A stretch of 64,000 nucleotides of DNA from Eustoma russellianum. Lineage: Eukaryota; Streptophyta; Magnoliopsida; Gentianales; Gentianaceae. Shown piece by piece: positions 31,676 through 42,800 of this stretch; within the stretch, counting starts at the first letter, position 1; every line of letters starts with the position of its first letter. The position numbers were made by a program, and so were the translations under genes. Location of the stretch: positions 29,945,371 to 30,009,370 of the forward strand of contig AP025049.1 of NCBI GenBank assembly GCA_036186865.1, given 5' to 3'. Below the pieces are notes generated by a model that was not told the DNA's origin, ran no database searches, and saw only the letters and a list, made by a program, of their open reading frames with translations.

Positions 31676-31949
31676 ATGCTGGACTACTTTCTTTAAGTTT
31701 GGAAACTCGTTGTTATTATGTTGATCTAGAACTTATGTTGGTTAGATGAACAAACACCTTTTATTTCCGCTACAGTTTCTGGTTGTATGATTTACGATGA
31801 AGGTTTAAATTTTATGACGTTTCCGCTGGTTCTTTTATCTTACATTATGAAGGATGTACGTTTGATCTGCTTGACGCTTCGTAGTTCTCCTAGTAGGCTA
31901 CGGTGGGTGCACTGGTTCCGATGACGGTATCGGGCCGGGGCGCTACAGG

Positions 31950-31961
31950 TGGTATCAGAGC
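31950..31961 (+). promoter_or_regulatory. Primer-binding site, unit B2
   Basis: TGGTATCAGAGC, two bases after LTR2. Confidence 0.95.
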
Positions 31962-32230
31962 CTAGGCTTCAGATCTATCTCGGAAACTTAGGTTCATGAT
32001 CCTTTAGACACCTAAGTTATGATTCTCCCTTAAGTTTGATCCTTAGATATAAGTATTGATTTTTCTTAGTGGTTAAGTATGATATGGGTTGGGTGTGTGC
32101 GAGCGCGTTTATCCTCTAATTTCGTATTAATAGTTGGATTACATACCTCACCCCTTCATACGCGTTCAAGCTTTCAGTAACCCCTTGTATTTACTGAATG
32201 CTAATGCAATGTTGACCTTTTCAGAGAAAT

Positions 32231-33303
32231 ATGCCTCCAAGAAGAGATAACACAGGCAACTCTGGCAATGGACAGGAGAACCAGCCACCACAAGTTGTTT
32301 TACCCCAGGTGCTCACTGATGCACTGACGGTGATTGCACAAGGGTATGTGCACAGCATCAGCCTCCGCCTCCACCACCGCCACAGCATAACATTAGGTTC
32401 TTTTATGGAGAGATGAGGAAGATGAAGGTGCCGGAGTTTGGTGGATGTACTGATCCGGAGGAGGCTCAGCACTGGTTGGCTGAGGTGGAGAAATGTTTTA
32501 GGCTAGTGCAAGTACCGAATGAGATAAAGGTTGAGGTGGCCACACCCCTTCTAAGTGGCAAGGCTGGCGAATGGTGGGAAGGAATGGTGTTGAGAATGAC
32601 CCCACCAATCTCTTGGACAAAGTTTTGTGATGCTTTCCTGAAGTACTACGTACCGGAGACTGCGATATTGGACAAGATAAGAGCATTTGACAGATTGGAG
32701 CAAGGAAGGATAACGGTGTCGGAGTATGCAGATCGTTTTCATGCCTTGGGTAAGTTTGCCCCTGCGATCATGTCTGATAATCGTCTTAAGATGACGAAGT
32801 TCGAGAGGGGTTTGGACTCGAGGATACAGTCGGCGATAGTGAACGCAGGAATGAAAACTTACGAGGACATGTTGGATGTATGTTTTCGGGTTGAGAGCGA
32901 TTTCCGCAGAGTAGCGGCAAGATCATCTAGTGCTGGAGGGTTGGATTGGGGCAAGAGGCCAAGAGATGATGTGCGAGCTGGTGGAAGACCCGGACGTTGG
33001 GTCAAGATTCCGAAGAGAGGGCCAGTTGGAAATTTTCAGAGACCCCCACCCCAGAATCCGGTAATTCAACAGGCTGTAGGAGTTTGTCCACATTGCAACA
33101 GGAACCACGTTGGAGAGTGTAGGAAAGTGGCTGGAGCATGCTTTCGATGCGGTCAAGTGGGCCATATGATTAGAGACTGTCCGAAGATGAAGAAGAATAT
33201 CCTGGAGAGGCGGCTCAGCAGCCGAGAGTGAAGCCTCGAGCAAATGCTCGTGTACATCTCATGACGGACACAGATGTGCAGGAGGCTACCGATGTAGTAG
33301 CAG
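32231..33303 (+). pseudogene. gag: gag of unit B2, two 1-base deletions
   Basis: Nearly identical to the intact B1 gag. A base is missing near 32,350 ('gtgcacagc' against 'gtgcaacagc'), ending the first frame at 32,416. A second is missing near 33,199 ('aagaatatcc' against 'aagaataatcc'), after the zinc knuckle CFRCGQVGHMIRDC. The central Gag core and both Cys motifs are otherwise preserved (open 32,413-33,231). It would not give full-length Gag. Confidence 0.93.
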
Positions 33304-33386
33304 GTATCATTTAAACTAAGTTTGAATTCATATTGAATTAAGTGTTTTCGTGCTTAACTTCTGTGTAAAACTTTATATGGCCTTAG
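33304..33386 (+). other. Predicted spliceosomal intron 1 of unit B2
   Basis: 83 bp, same borders as in B1 (gcag/GTATCA ... ccttAG/gtgcgg). Confidence 0.7.
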
Positions 33387-36300
33387 GTGCGGTTTTAGTA
33401 AATAAGATGCCTGCCAATGTACTTTTCGATAGCGGCGCAAGCCAGTCCTTTGTAGCAAAAAGATTCACTAAGCACCTTGGCAGTTTGCCTGAATGGTTAG
33501 AAACTCCGTATCGCATTCAAGCAGCTGGAGATCAGATTATGGTTTCATACCAGCTGTATCGAGATTGTGAATTGGAGTTTGAAGGACAAACATTCTCCGC
33601 CACACTGATCCCTATTCAGATATATGACTTTGATGTCATATTAGGAATGGACTGGTAGGCCAAAAATCACGCCAATATTGATTGTCGGTTGAAGCAAGTG
33701 ACAATCAAGAATGCTAAGATGGAGGAGGTAATATTTCAAGGAGATGCGGAACGAAAGAAAGTTCCCAAGGAGGTATATGTGTCCGTCGCACAAGCACGCA
33801 AAGCCTTGAAGAAGGGTGCCGAGGGATTCCTAGTGTATGCCATGGATGTTACTCAGGAGGTACCATCTATTGAGCAAATTCCAGTGGTCAATGAATTCCT
33901 TGATGTGTTTTCGGAAGATTTACCAGGAGTACCACCCCCGAGGGAAGTTGAGTTCGAGATCAACTTGATTCCAGGAACAGAACCTATTTCTAAAGCTTCT
34001 TATAGAATGGCTCCGGCAGAATTGAGAGAGTTGAAGGAACAACTGCAGGAGTTATTGGACAAGAAGTTTATCCGCCATAGTGTATCGCCCTGGGGAGCGC
34101 CTGTTTTGTTTGTAAAGAAGAAGGATGGTAGCATGAGGCTTTGTATCGATTATAGAGAGTTGAATAAAGTTACCATCAAGAATAAGTATCCCCTTCCACG
34201 AATTGAGTATTTGTTTGATCAACTCAAGGGCGCCAAGATTTTCTCTAAAATTGATCTCCGATCAGGGTATCATCAGTTGCGAGTGAAGGCCGAAGACATC
34301 GCGAAGACAGCCTTCCGCACAAGATATGGCCACTATGAATTTTTAGTGATGCCATTTGGATTGACAAATGCCCCTGCGGCTTTTATGGATCTTAAGAATA
34401 CCGTCTTTCGAGAACAGTTGGATAAGTTTATAGTGGTATTCATAGATGATATTCTTGTGTACTCTCCTGACGAGCAAACTCACACTGAGCATTTGAGAAC
34501 CGTACTAGGCATTTTGAGGCAGAAACAACTTTATGCAAAGTTTAGCAAGTGTGAGTTTTGGTTAAGAAGTGTGGCTTTCTTGGGTCATGTGATATCAGAA
34601 GAGGGGATTGCTGTTGACCCGAAGAAGGTGGAAGCCATAACTGAATGGTCTAGGCCTACCAATGTCACCGAAGTGCGAAGTTTCTTGGGTCTAGCAGGTT
34701 ATTACAGAAAATTTGTTGAGGGATTCTCGAGAATTCCATACCTCTCAGTCGCCTTACTCAAAAGAAGTCCAAGTTTGAGTGGACGGCGGAATGCGAGCAA
34801 AGTTTCACGGAGCTTAAGAAGAGATTAACGACAGCTCCAGTATTGGCTCAACCCTCTGGAACGGATGGATTTGTGATTTACAGTGATGCGTCAAAGAACG
34901 GGTTAGGTACGTAAATTATTGTATAAGGTTATGATCTTGTATACCCATTAAGTTTAGACTAACACCTTGTTTGTAGGTTGTGTTTTAATGCAAAACGAAC
35001 GAGTCATCGCGTATGCCTCAAGACAGCTAAAGCCTTATGAAAAAAACTTTCCCACACATGATCTGGAACTTGCCACGGTTGTGTTCGCCTTGAAGATTTG
35101 GCGGCATTATTTGTATGGAGGGAAGTGCGCGATATTCACGGATCATAAGAGTCTAAAGTATTTGTTCTCACAGAAGGAATTGAATATGAGGCAGCGGAGA
35201 TGGTTGGAATTGCTAAAAGACTATGACCTAACTATTCGTTATCACCCGGGAAAGGCTAATAAGGTAGCCGACGCCTTAAGTAGGAAGTCCAGCCATGCGC
35301 GGCAATCACCATTGGAAAGAGAGATGGAGGAGTTTGGTTTGGATTTGATTGACTCTACAGTGAACGTTTTGACAACATTGACTATCACACCGAGTTTGAT
35401 TGATCGGATAAAGGAGGCTCAGAAGGAAGACAAGGCTCTAAGTGAGATAATGGAAAGGGTGAAACATAGTCAAGTTGAAGGATTTCGGACCAAGGAGGAT
35501 GGGAGCTTATGGTTTAGGGAAAGATTATGCGTGCCGGATGTTGACGAACTTAGGAAGGAAGTTTTACAGGAAGCTCATAATTCGAGGTTATCAATACATC
35601 CCGGTAGCACCAAGATGTATAGAGATCTCAAGCGATACTATTGGTGGTCTGGGATGAAAAGACATATTGCAGAATTCATAGAGAGGTGTTTGGTGTGTCA
35701 ACAAGTCAAAGCGGAACACCAACGACCCGGTGGATTATTGATGCCGTTGGAAATCCCGGAATGGAAATGGGAACATGTCACAATGGATTTTGTAGCGGGT
35801 TTACCAAAGACAAGAAGTGGATGTTACATGATTTGGGTCATCGTGGATCGTTTAACAAAATCTGCCCATTTCCTACCCGTTTCAAGTAAAGCACCTCTTG
35901 ACAAGTTAGTGAGTTTATATATGGACAGTATTGTTAGTTTGCATGGAGTCCCGGTAAGTATAGTGTCCGACCGAGATGCACGGTTCACTTCTAAGTTTTG
36001 GACAGCATTCCAAGAAGCCATGGGTACAGAGTCAAGGTTGAGTACGGCGTATCATCCCCAAACCGATGGACAGTCCGAGCGGACTATTCAAATCTTGGAA
36101 GATATGCTAAGGGCTTGCGTGTTGGATTTCAAAGGGAGTTGGGACGGAATGGTGAAACTGATGGAGTTTTCTTATAACAATAGTTACCACAGTGCAATTG
36201 ACATGGCTCCTTTTGAAGCGTTGTACGGAAGGAAATGTAGGTCCCCGGTTTATTGGGACAAAGTGGGCATGAGGACCATCACGGGACCTGAGCTATTGGA

Positions 36301-36823
36301 GAAAACGCTAGATAAGGTGAAAATCATCCGGGAAAGACTCAAGACGGCTCAGGATCGCAGCAAGAGTTGGGCAGATTCCAAACGACGACCATTGGATTTT
36401 GACGTGGGTGAAAAAGCTTATTTGAAGGTATCACCTACCAATGGTGTCATGCGGTTCGGAGTAAAAAGCAAGCTAAGCCCTCGCTTTATTGGTCCTTATG
36501 AAGTACTTGAGAAAGTGGGAGCCTTGGCTTATAGGTTGGCATTGCCTCCAGTGTTTGCGCAAGTTCACGATGTATTCCACGTGTCACAATTAAGAAAGTA
36601 CGTGGCGGATCCAAGTCATGTACTTGAAGCTCAACCTTTGGAACTCAAGGACGATGTTACATATGAGGAGGTACCTGTGAAAATTGTGGACCGAAAGGAT
36701 CAAGTGTTGAGGAAGCGAGTGATCCCTTATGTAAAGGTCCAGTGGAGCAATCACACGGAACGTGAAGCCACTTGGGAGCTCGAAGAACAAATGCGGGAGA
36801 AGTATCCTCAGCTCTTCGACTAA
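33387..36823 (+). pseudogene. pol: Pol of unit B2
   Basis: Same domain series as B1. Protease keeps DSGAS. TAG at 33,656-33,658 replaces Leu after 'GMDW'. RT is intact, with FIDD about 34,439-34,450 and Lys kept where B1 has a stop. The frameshift near 34,737 is the one shared with B1. From 34,967 the final 618 codons, covering the end of RNase H, integrase and chromodomain, are open to TAA at 36,821-36,823. Confidence 0.93.
34907..34976 (+). other. Predicted spliceosomal intron 2 of unit B2
   Basis: 70 bp, identical borders to B1: ttag/GTACGTAA, branch-like 'actaac', ttgtAG/gttgtg. Confidence 0.84.
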
Positions 36824-36855
36824 GGTACGTAAGTTTCGAGGACGAAACTTTTTGT

Positions 36856-36866
36856 AAGGGGGGTGG
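36856..36866 (+). promoter_or_regulatory. Polypurine tract, unit B2
   Basis: aaggggggtgg, two bases before LTR3. Confidence 0.94.
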
Positions 36867-37827
36867 AATGTTACACCCCGTGACTTTTAAGCACGATTTT
36901 CAAATACTTAGAGGTCAACCTTAAATACAACTTAATTAATTTTGTAGGTTATGAGACTTAGTCACCTAAAACATAGAAGAATAAGAAAGAAGGGTTCAAA
37001 ATAGAATTAAAGGTAATTAATAGAAATTACCTAAAAGGTCCCTACTAGGAGATAGGGGGAGTTATAGAAATTTAGTATAACTCTCCATCTCAGCATAAGG
37101 GGACGTTTTCCACACCAAAGAGGAGAGGGAAAACCGCAGGAAAAAGAGAGAAGAGAAAAAGGAAAGGAAGAAGAAGAAGAGAAGAAGGAAAGGAAGGAAA
37201 AGCCCATTCTAGGTTCAATTCTTATCAAGGTTCTGCAGTAAATCCGTAAGGTTAACTAGAAACCAAGGCAAGTAATCTTTCTATACGCTTTACGCAAATT
37301 TTGATACTTTAGGCCCTATGTTCTTACAAAGAGAAAACATGAATCACACATTAGTATTCTTGTCTTGTCTATCTTAAATGCTTTGTTATACGTAAGTCTT
37401 GTTGCTAATTGTGTAAAGTCTTGTTCTTTGGGCCATATTTATGAAAATAGTTGTGTGGTGCCTCGTTGTTGTCAAGCATGCCCATAAAAGTGTATATTTT
37501 GACGTGCTTATTGTCTTGCGCTACTCTTATGTTGATGGTCTACACTTAGATGTTGAGAGTAAGTGCAGGAAATTGAGAGATGAGTGATGACATTGCTGTA
37601 GTCTTGTTGTGTTGGGAAAGTTGATGAGATCTTTTGAAGGTTGTGAATGATTGAAGGCTAGAGTGGATATTGTTAGGCATGGCTAGGCATCAATTCATGT
37701 TTAGATGTGTGTTAAGTAAGATGAATCTAGATGTTAAGATGGATCTTTAAGTGTTGAAAATGAAAGGGTTGAAGAAGGAGGGTGTTTGAGTGGAAGTTAC
37801 TGCAGAAAAACTGCAGTTTGGCATCGT

Positions 37828-38181
37828 CAGAACACTTCGAACGCCTACATTAGGCGCTCTATGTCACATTAGGCGCCTAATGTAGCGTTCAATGTGTCCT
37901 GAAGCTTTCCCGTACAGAAAAACTGCAATTTAGAACCGTCAGAACACTTCGAACACCTACATTAGGCGCTCTATGTCACATTAGGCGCCGAATGTAGCGT
38001 TCAATGTGTCCTGAATCATCCCCGAACACTTTGAACACCTACATTAGGCACTCTATGTCACATTAGGCGCTTCATGTAGGTGTTCAATGTCTACGGAACA
38101 TCCCCGAACACTTCGAACACCTAGTATAGGCGCTCTAAGTCACTATAGGCGCTTTATGTAGCGTTCCAACTATACTGGAAG
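37828..38181 (+). repeat. Hairpin-forming tandem units in LTR3 of B
   Basis: Four units, counterparts of those in LTR1 and LTR2. Confidence 0.87.
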
Positions 38182-38559
38182 TCTCTTTGACCCTTTAGGT
38201 GCCCTATGTACGTGTTGTAACCTTATACACTTCTTTTGAGCATAAAATGCAAAGGTGTTTGAGTTGTAATAGAGGTGTAGATGGTAAGTTTGATCAAGTT
38301 AGAATAAGATTGAATCTTGAGTGAATTCGTAAGAAGAATGGACTTGGAAAGATACGACCACGGAGTGTTTGAGGTGCAAGACTGTATACTTGATAAGTAC
38401 GATATATGAATGTGTGTGATACATGTTTGATATGAAGTTACATGTGCAACCTGCATCATGACATGGGCACTTGCATTTGATTTGTGATTTGCTTTGCAAA
38501 AGAACATGTGGTTACAAGAAAGGTTTAAAGTTTTCGAAAGACAAAATGGCTGCTGGTTG

Positions 38560-38895
38560 ATCGCAGGGTGTAAAAGTCACGTCTGCGAAAGCAGGGTATA
38601 AAAGCGTGATCTGTGAATCAACAGCATGGTATAAAGTATTTTATGGGGCCGTGGACCTATCAGCACGGAAAACAAAGTTATTTTATGGGGCCGTGGACCT
38701 TTCAGCACGGATATATGATATATGTAATGGGGCCGTGGACCTTTCAGCACGGATATATGATATATGTAATGGGGCCGTGGACCTTTCAGCACGGGGTATA
38801 AAGTTATATGTTATGGGGCCGTGGACCTTTCAGCACGGGGTATAAAGTTATGTCTGCTGTGGACTGATCACCCACAGGGTATAAAGTTCTGCTAC
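38560..38895 (+). promoter_or_regulatory. Tandem dyad / TATA-like array in LTR3 of B
   Basis: Five 42-bp units, same arrangement as LTR2; one flanking motif reads catggtataaag. Confidence 0.55.
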
Positions 38896-39301
38896 GCGAA
38901 GAATATGATATGTAAAGTGATGAAATGTTTTGTGAAATGACATGCATGACATGTTTATGAAAGAAGACATATGCATGGGTGTTGTGTGTGATTTTAAAGA
39001 AGTACATGCATCATGATACACGAAGCATAAGACATGACATGCAAGAAACGTGGTTAGTCTATGATTTGCTTATGTGATACGTTGTTTAAATACATGTTGG
39101 TTCCCCGTATCGGTGTACATATATGTGCTTTATCGGTTTTGAGGAATTCTTATTAAGATGCTATTTGCTAACCCGAGCACCTTATTTTTGGGCAATGTTT
39201 TATACACTGGTGACTCGATGTGTATGATTCCGTAAGGTGTATAGACGGGTTACTTGCTGGCGATAATTTCGCTAAGAACAGTTACTCTATTCCTTTTTCA
39301 G

Positions 39302-39381
39302 GTGAGCCTGAATATGAGTTGATATTCATCGAGGACGATGGCGAGTGGGCTCAATGGGATGACGGACAGGGGAATAGATAG
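39302..39381 (+). other. Candidate LTR-encoded terminal exon (LTR3 of B)
   Basis: Identical reading to LTR1 across the 25 codons and stop. Confidence 0.43.
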
Positions 39382-39653
39382 TTGCTGGACTACTTTCTTT
39401 AAGTTTGGAAACTCGTTGTTATTATGTTGATCTAGAACTTATGTTGGTTAGATGAACAAACACCTTTTATTTCCGCTACAGTTTCTGGTTGTATGATTTA
39501 CGATGAAGGTTTAAATTTTATGACGTTTCTGCTGGTTCTTTTATCTTACATTATGAAGGATGTACGTTTGATCTGCTTGACGCTTCGTAGTTCTCCTAGT
39601 AGGCTACGGCGGGTGCACTGGTTCCGATGACGGTATCGGGCCGGGGCGCTACA

Positions 39654-39658
39654 GCCAT
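39654..39658. repeat. Target-site duplication of array B (right, gccat)
   Basis: Perfect copy of 21,490-21,494. Confidence 0.95.
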
Positions 39659-39818
39659 CGACTAGGGCTTTATCATTTGGTCAAAACCCTAATTTCCAGT
39701 CTAAATCGTCCTAGTCTAAGTTCAACTCTCATCTAGAATCATGACTTAGGTCTAAAATCAAACTTAGTTGACTACGATCATAACTTAATTCTATATTCTG
39801 TCCGGATCTGGAGCCTTA
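39659..39818 (-). other. X1 internal domain, 5' part (leader)
   Basis: About 160 bp between the X1 primer site and array B. No gag start is seen. Confidence 0.75.
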
Positions 39819-39830
39819 GCTCTGATACCA
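39819..39830 (-). promoter_or_regulatory. Primer-binding site of X1
   Basis: TGGTATCAGAGC on the minus strand, two bases inside the X1 5' LTR. It fixes X1 orientation as minus. Confidence 0.94.
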
Positions 39831-39832
39831 CC

Positions 39833-42800
39833 TGTTGCGCCCCGCACCCCGGCCACGCCGGAGTCGGTGCACCCGTCGTACTTCACTAAGGAGAGTACTA
39901 GGCGTCGTCTCATACGTATCATGATCCATGGTATAATGCATGGATTTTTGCGCTTACACGCAGATAAATATGCGAAACCGTGGCAGAATTTAAAACTTTG
40001 AATTAAAAACATCTACCAGATCATTCTTTGTTTTACAACCCAAATGAATGTATCGAAATTCTCAAAAGTAGATGTTTCCCATCACAATTACATAATCAGT
40101 CATCAGTCATAATCGTCAAGTCACGCCTCCTAATCTGCCCATCCTTCGCTGCACTCACGGGTAGGAGCTCTAGGTCCATCCTCAATCCATTCTACCTTGT
40201 TCCCTGCAGCCTCTGGGAGGAAAAATAGGGGAGTGAGTGACAAAGTCACCAACAAGTACACCATAAACAATCATGCATTAAATGGAAAGTACATACAAGA
40301 ACCAAACCCCGAAATTCGGTTTAGAACATACTTGACCTTACATTAAACACCCGTAAGAAGTCAACACAAGGTATATCCAAGGTCATCGCTTAACAGAGAT
40401 TAAAACTTAACAAAGATCATCACCTATGAAAGAATCATCACTTAATGAAGATCATGACATAGAAAAGGTCATCACCCAACAAAGATCATAACCTAGGAGT
40501 TGCCAATTCATAACAACTTGGCCTAAATGTCCCGAATAAGATCATAGCTTACGTATCAATAGTAGTGAAATCATAACTTAGGTAACGAGAGATAGGAAGA
40601 TTATTACATAAGTAATATTACCTCTAGCATTTGGCTAGCATCTCATCCCTTCAATCAATAGCCGTTAAGGCAATAAAATCATAACTTAGTCACGAAACAA
40701 GTAATAACACAACCTAGTGCAAATAGACTTAACATCATGCTCTTGACCATATGCAATGCGTATGAATATGCAAAAGTAACGCATAATGCCCTGCATCCAA
40801 TACTCGATAGGGATCATCACTTAATGTGGGAAAATCATAACCTAACCAAAGATCGTCTCTTAATGCAGAATATAACAGTAATGATTGTAACTCACATCCA
40901 TTCGTAACATAACAAGGGTCATCACTCAAGGAAGTCACACTTAGGTTCTATGAGGTCATGACAACTTAGTCTAATTATCATGCATTACTACACAATGACT
41001 CCATAAAGATGACATGCATGCATATGTACATGTGATGCATCATGATAAAAATGAGAATATGGCTTTTTATGCTTTTCTTTCAAATCATCATCATCATCGT
41101 CGTAAAACAATAGAGTGTTCAGATCTATGTCCTGGATCTGAGGCAGTACGTCATCTTGTCTGGACGAGTCTATTATATCCGGACCCGCACGGCCTCATAT
41201 TCTCGTGTTCAGATCTATGTCCCGAATCTGAGGCGGTACGTCATCTCGTCTTGTCGGGGCTATTATTCCGGACCCGCATGGCCTCGTATCAGATCACTTA
41301 ACCCTGATCTGGTGGGTTCATACTGGCCAATCTCATACTCACACACGGTACCGGTGGGGAATCATTCTTTTCAAAAATCATCTTTTGAAAATGCTTTTCA
41401 TCTTTCTTTCTCATAAAAGACATGCTGTAAATCATGTACGTGATGATGATGCAATGCATGACATGCATTATACGACTCGTAAACAAATGCATCATAACAT
41501 GCATGCACGGACTTGTCTTTTAAACTAAAAAAACTGTCCAGCAATCATATTCTTGTTCATATAGCCTCGTGCACATCAATTCGTGCTAATATTCATAAAC
41601 TCATGTCATACATATGCATAATGAAGGCTTAGACACATGCTATAAAAATTTCGTAACATTCAGAAATGTCTAACGACCTCAAAACACCGTACTATCATCA
41701 AAGGTACTGCTGAAATCAGCAGGGCAGTACCGTCTTACTACAGTTTCATGGGTCATAAAACCTTATTAATTTTGATCCATCACCTAGAAAACATATCTAA
41801 CACACCAAGGAACAATATTCATAAGGCAAAACATCACATTTAAGCTTAAATGAGCAAGATCAAAGCCTTACAACTTATAACAATAAAATGTCCTGTTTTC
41901 CAGTTTTGTACACTAACTTCAACTTAGTTATCAACCATCAAAATGGTAGTTTCATACTGGTTTCTTTATATGAACATGTACATCTATGCCTTAGGTAATT
42001 ACCATAAAAATTCTAAGACAATCCAATAAGTAAAGGGGGGTCATCTAGTTACTTTCCTAAAATGGGTAAATGCAGAACTTGGAATGAGCAGTTATATCAC
42101 GAATTGAATTGTGACCAAACCACAACTCCTTTTACCAAAATTCCAACTCACAGATGTCATACACGCATCAAAATATCATCATGTCAAAAATCAGCTCATT
42201 TGCACATTCCTAAGGTTCATTTTGAAGCCACACAACACACTACTCAAAGCTGTCCTGTTCCAGCAACTCTATTTGAGCAGTTTCACCGAAAGTTTATTAA
42301 TAATAATTCACAACTCCTTTTATCAAAATTCCACCTCTCACATTTCATATACACATAAGGCTATCACCATACCAAAAATTAGCCAATTTTAACACTCCTA
42401 AGATTCATGTTCAGGTCGTTCAACATAACACATAAATCCGTCCAGTTCCAGTACTTCTGTTTGACCACTTCTTACTAAAAACTTCATTAAGGACAAACCA
42501 CAACTCCATTTATTGAAATTTCAACTCACACATTTCATATACATATGAGGCTAACATCACACCAAAAATTAGCCAATTTGAATACTCCTAAGATTCATTT
42601 TCCGGTCATGCAAAACGTCCCACTGTTCTGCCCAGTTCCAGTAATTTCTTCTTGCGCAGTTTTTCTGAAAGATTTATTAAAAATAAACCATAACTCTTTC
42701 TACTGCAATTCCAACTCTCACTTGTACTAAACACACATAGCTAGTGTCATGTCAAAATTTAGCTTAATTGAACACTTCTAAGGTTCGTTCTCAAGTCACA

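Larger units (their letters stand above)
29162..31947 (+). repeat. LTR2 of array B (middle, shared by both units)
   Basis: 2,786 bp. It serves as 3' LTR of B1 and 5' LTR of B2. In its first 2 kb it shares about eleven bases and the extra 42-bp unit with LTR3 against LTR1; after about 31,200 no such site remains, and wherever LTR3 differs LTR2 agrees with LTR1. It also has private changes (for example 31,563 and 31,652). Confidence 0.95.
21495..39653 (+). mobile_element. Array B: tandem chromovirus, LTR-internal-LTR-internal-LTR
   Basis: 18.2 kb with three LTRs and two nearly identical internal regions, flanked as a whole by a single perfect gccat duplication. No duplication separates the units. 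It therefore entered as one insertion (or one tandem cDNA) and was expanded, most simply by unequal recombination between LTRs. Internal regions encode gag and a chromovirus pol with two introns. Both pol copies share one frameshift and have private lesions besides. Inserted into the internal domain of X1. Confidence 0.93.
36869..39653 (+). repeat. LTR3 of array B
   Basis: 2,785 bp, TGTTACACCCC...GCGCTACA, followed by the gccat duplication. It has private substitutions along its length, including several in the last 700 bp that LTR2 lacks. Confidence 0.95.
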
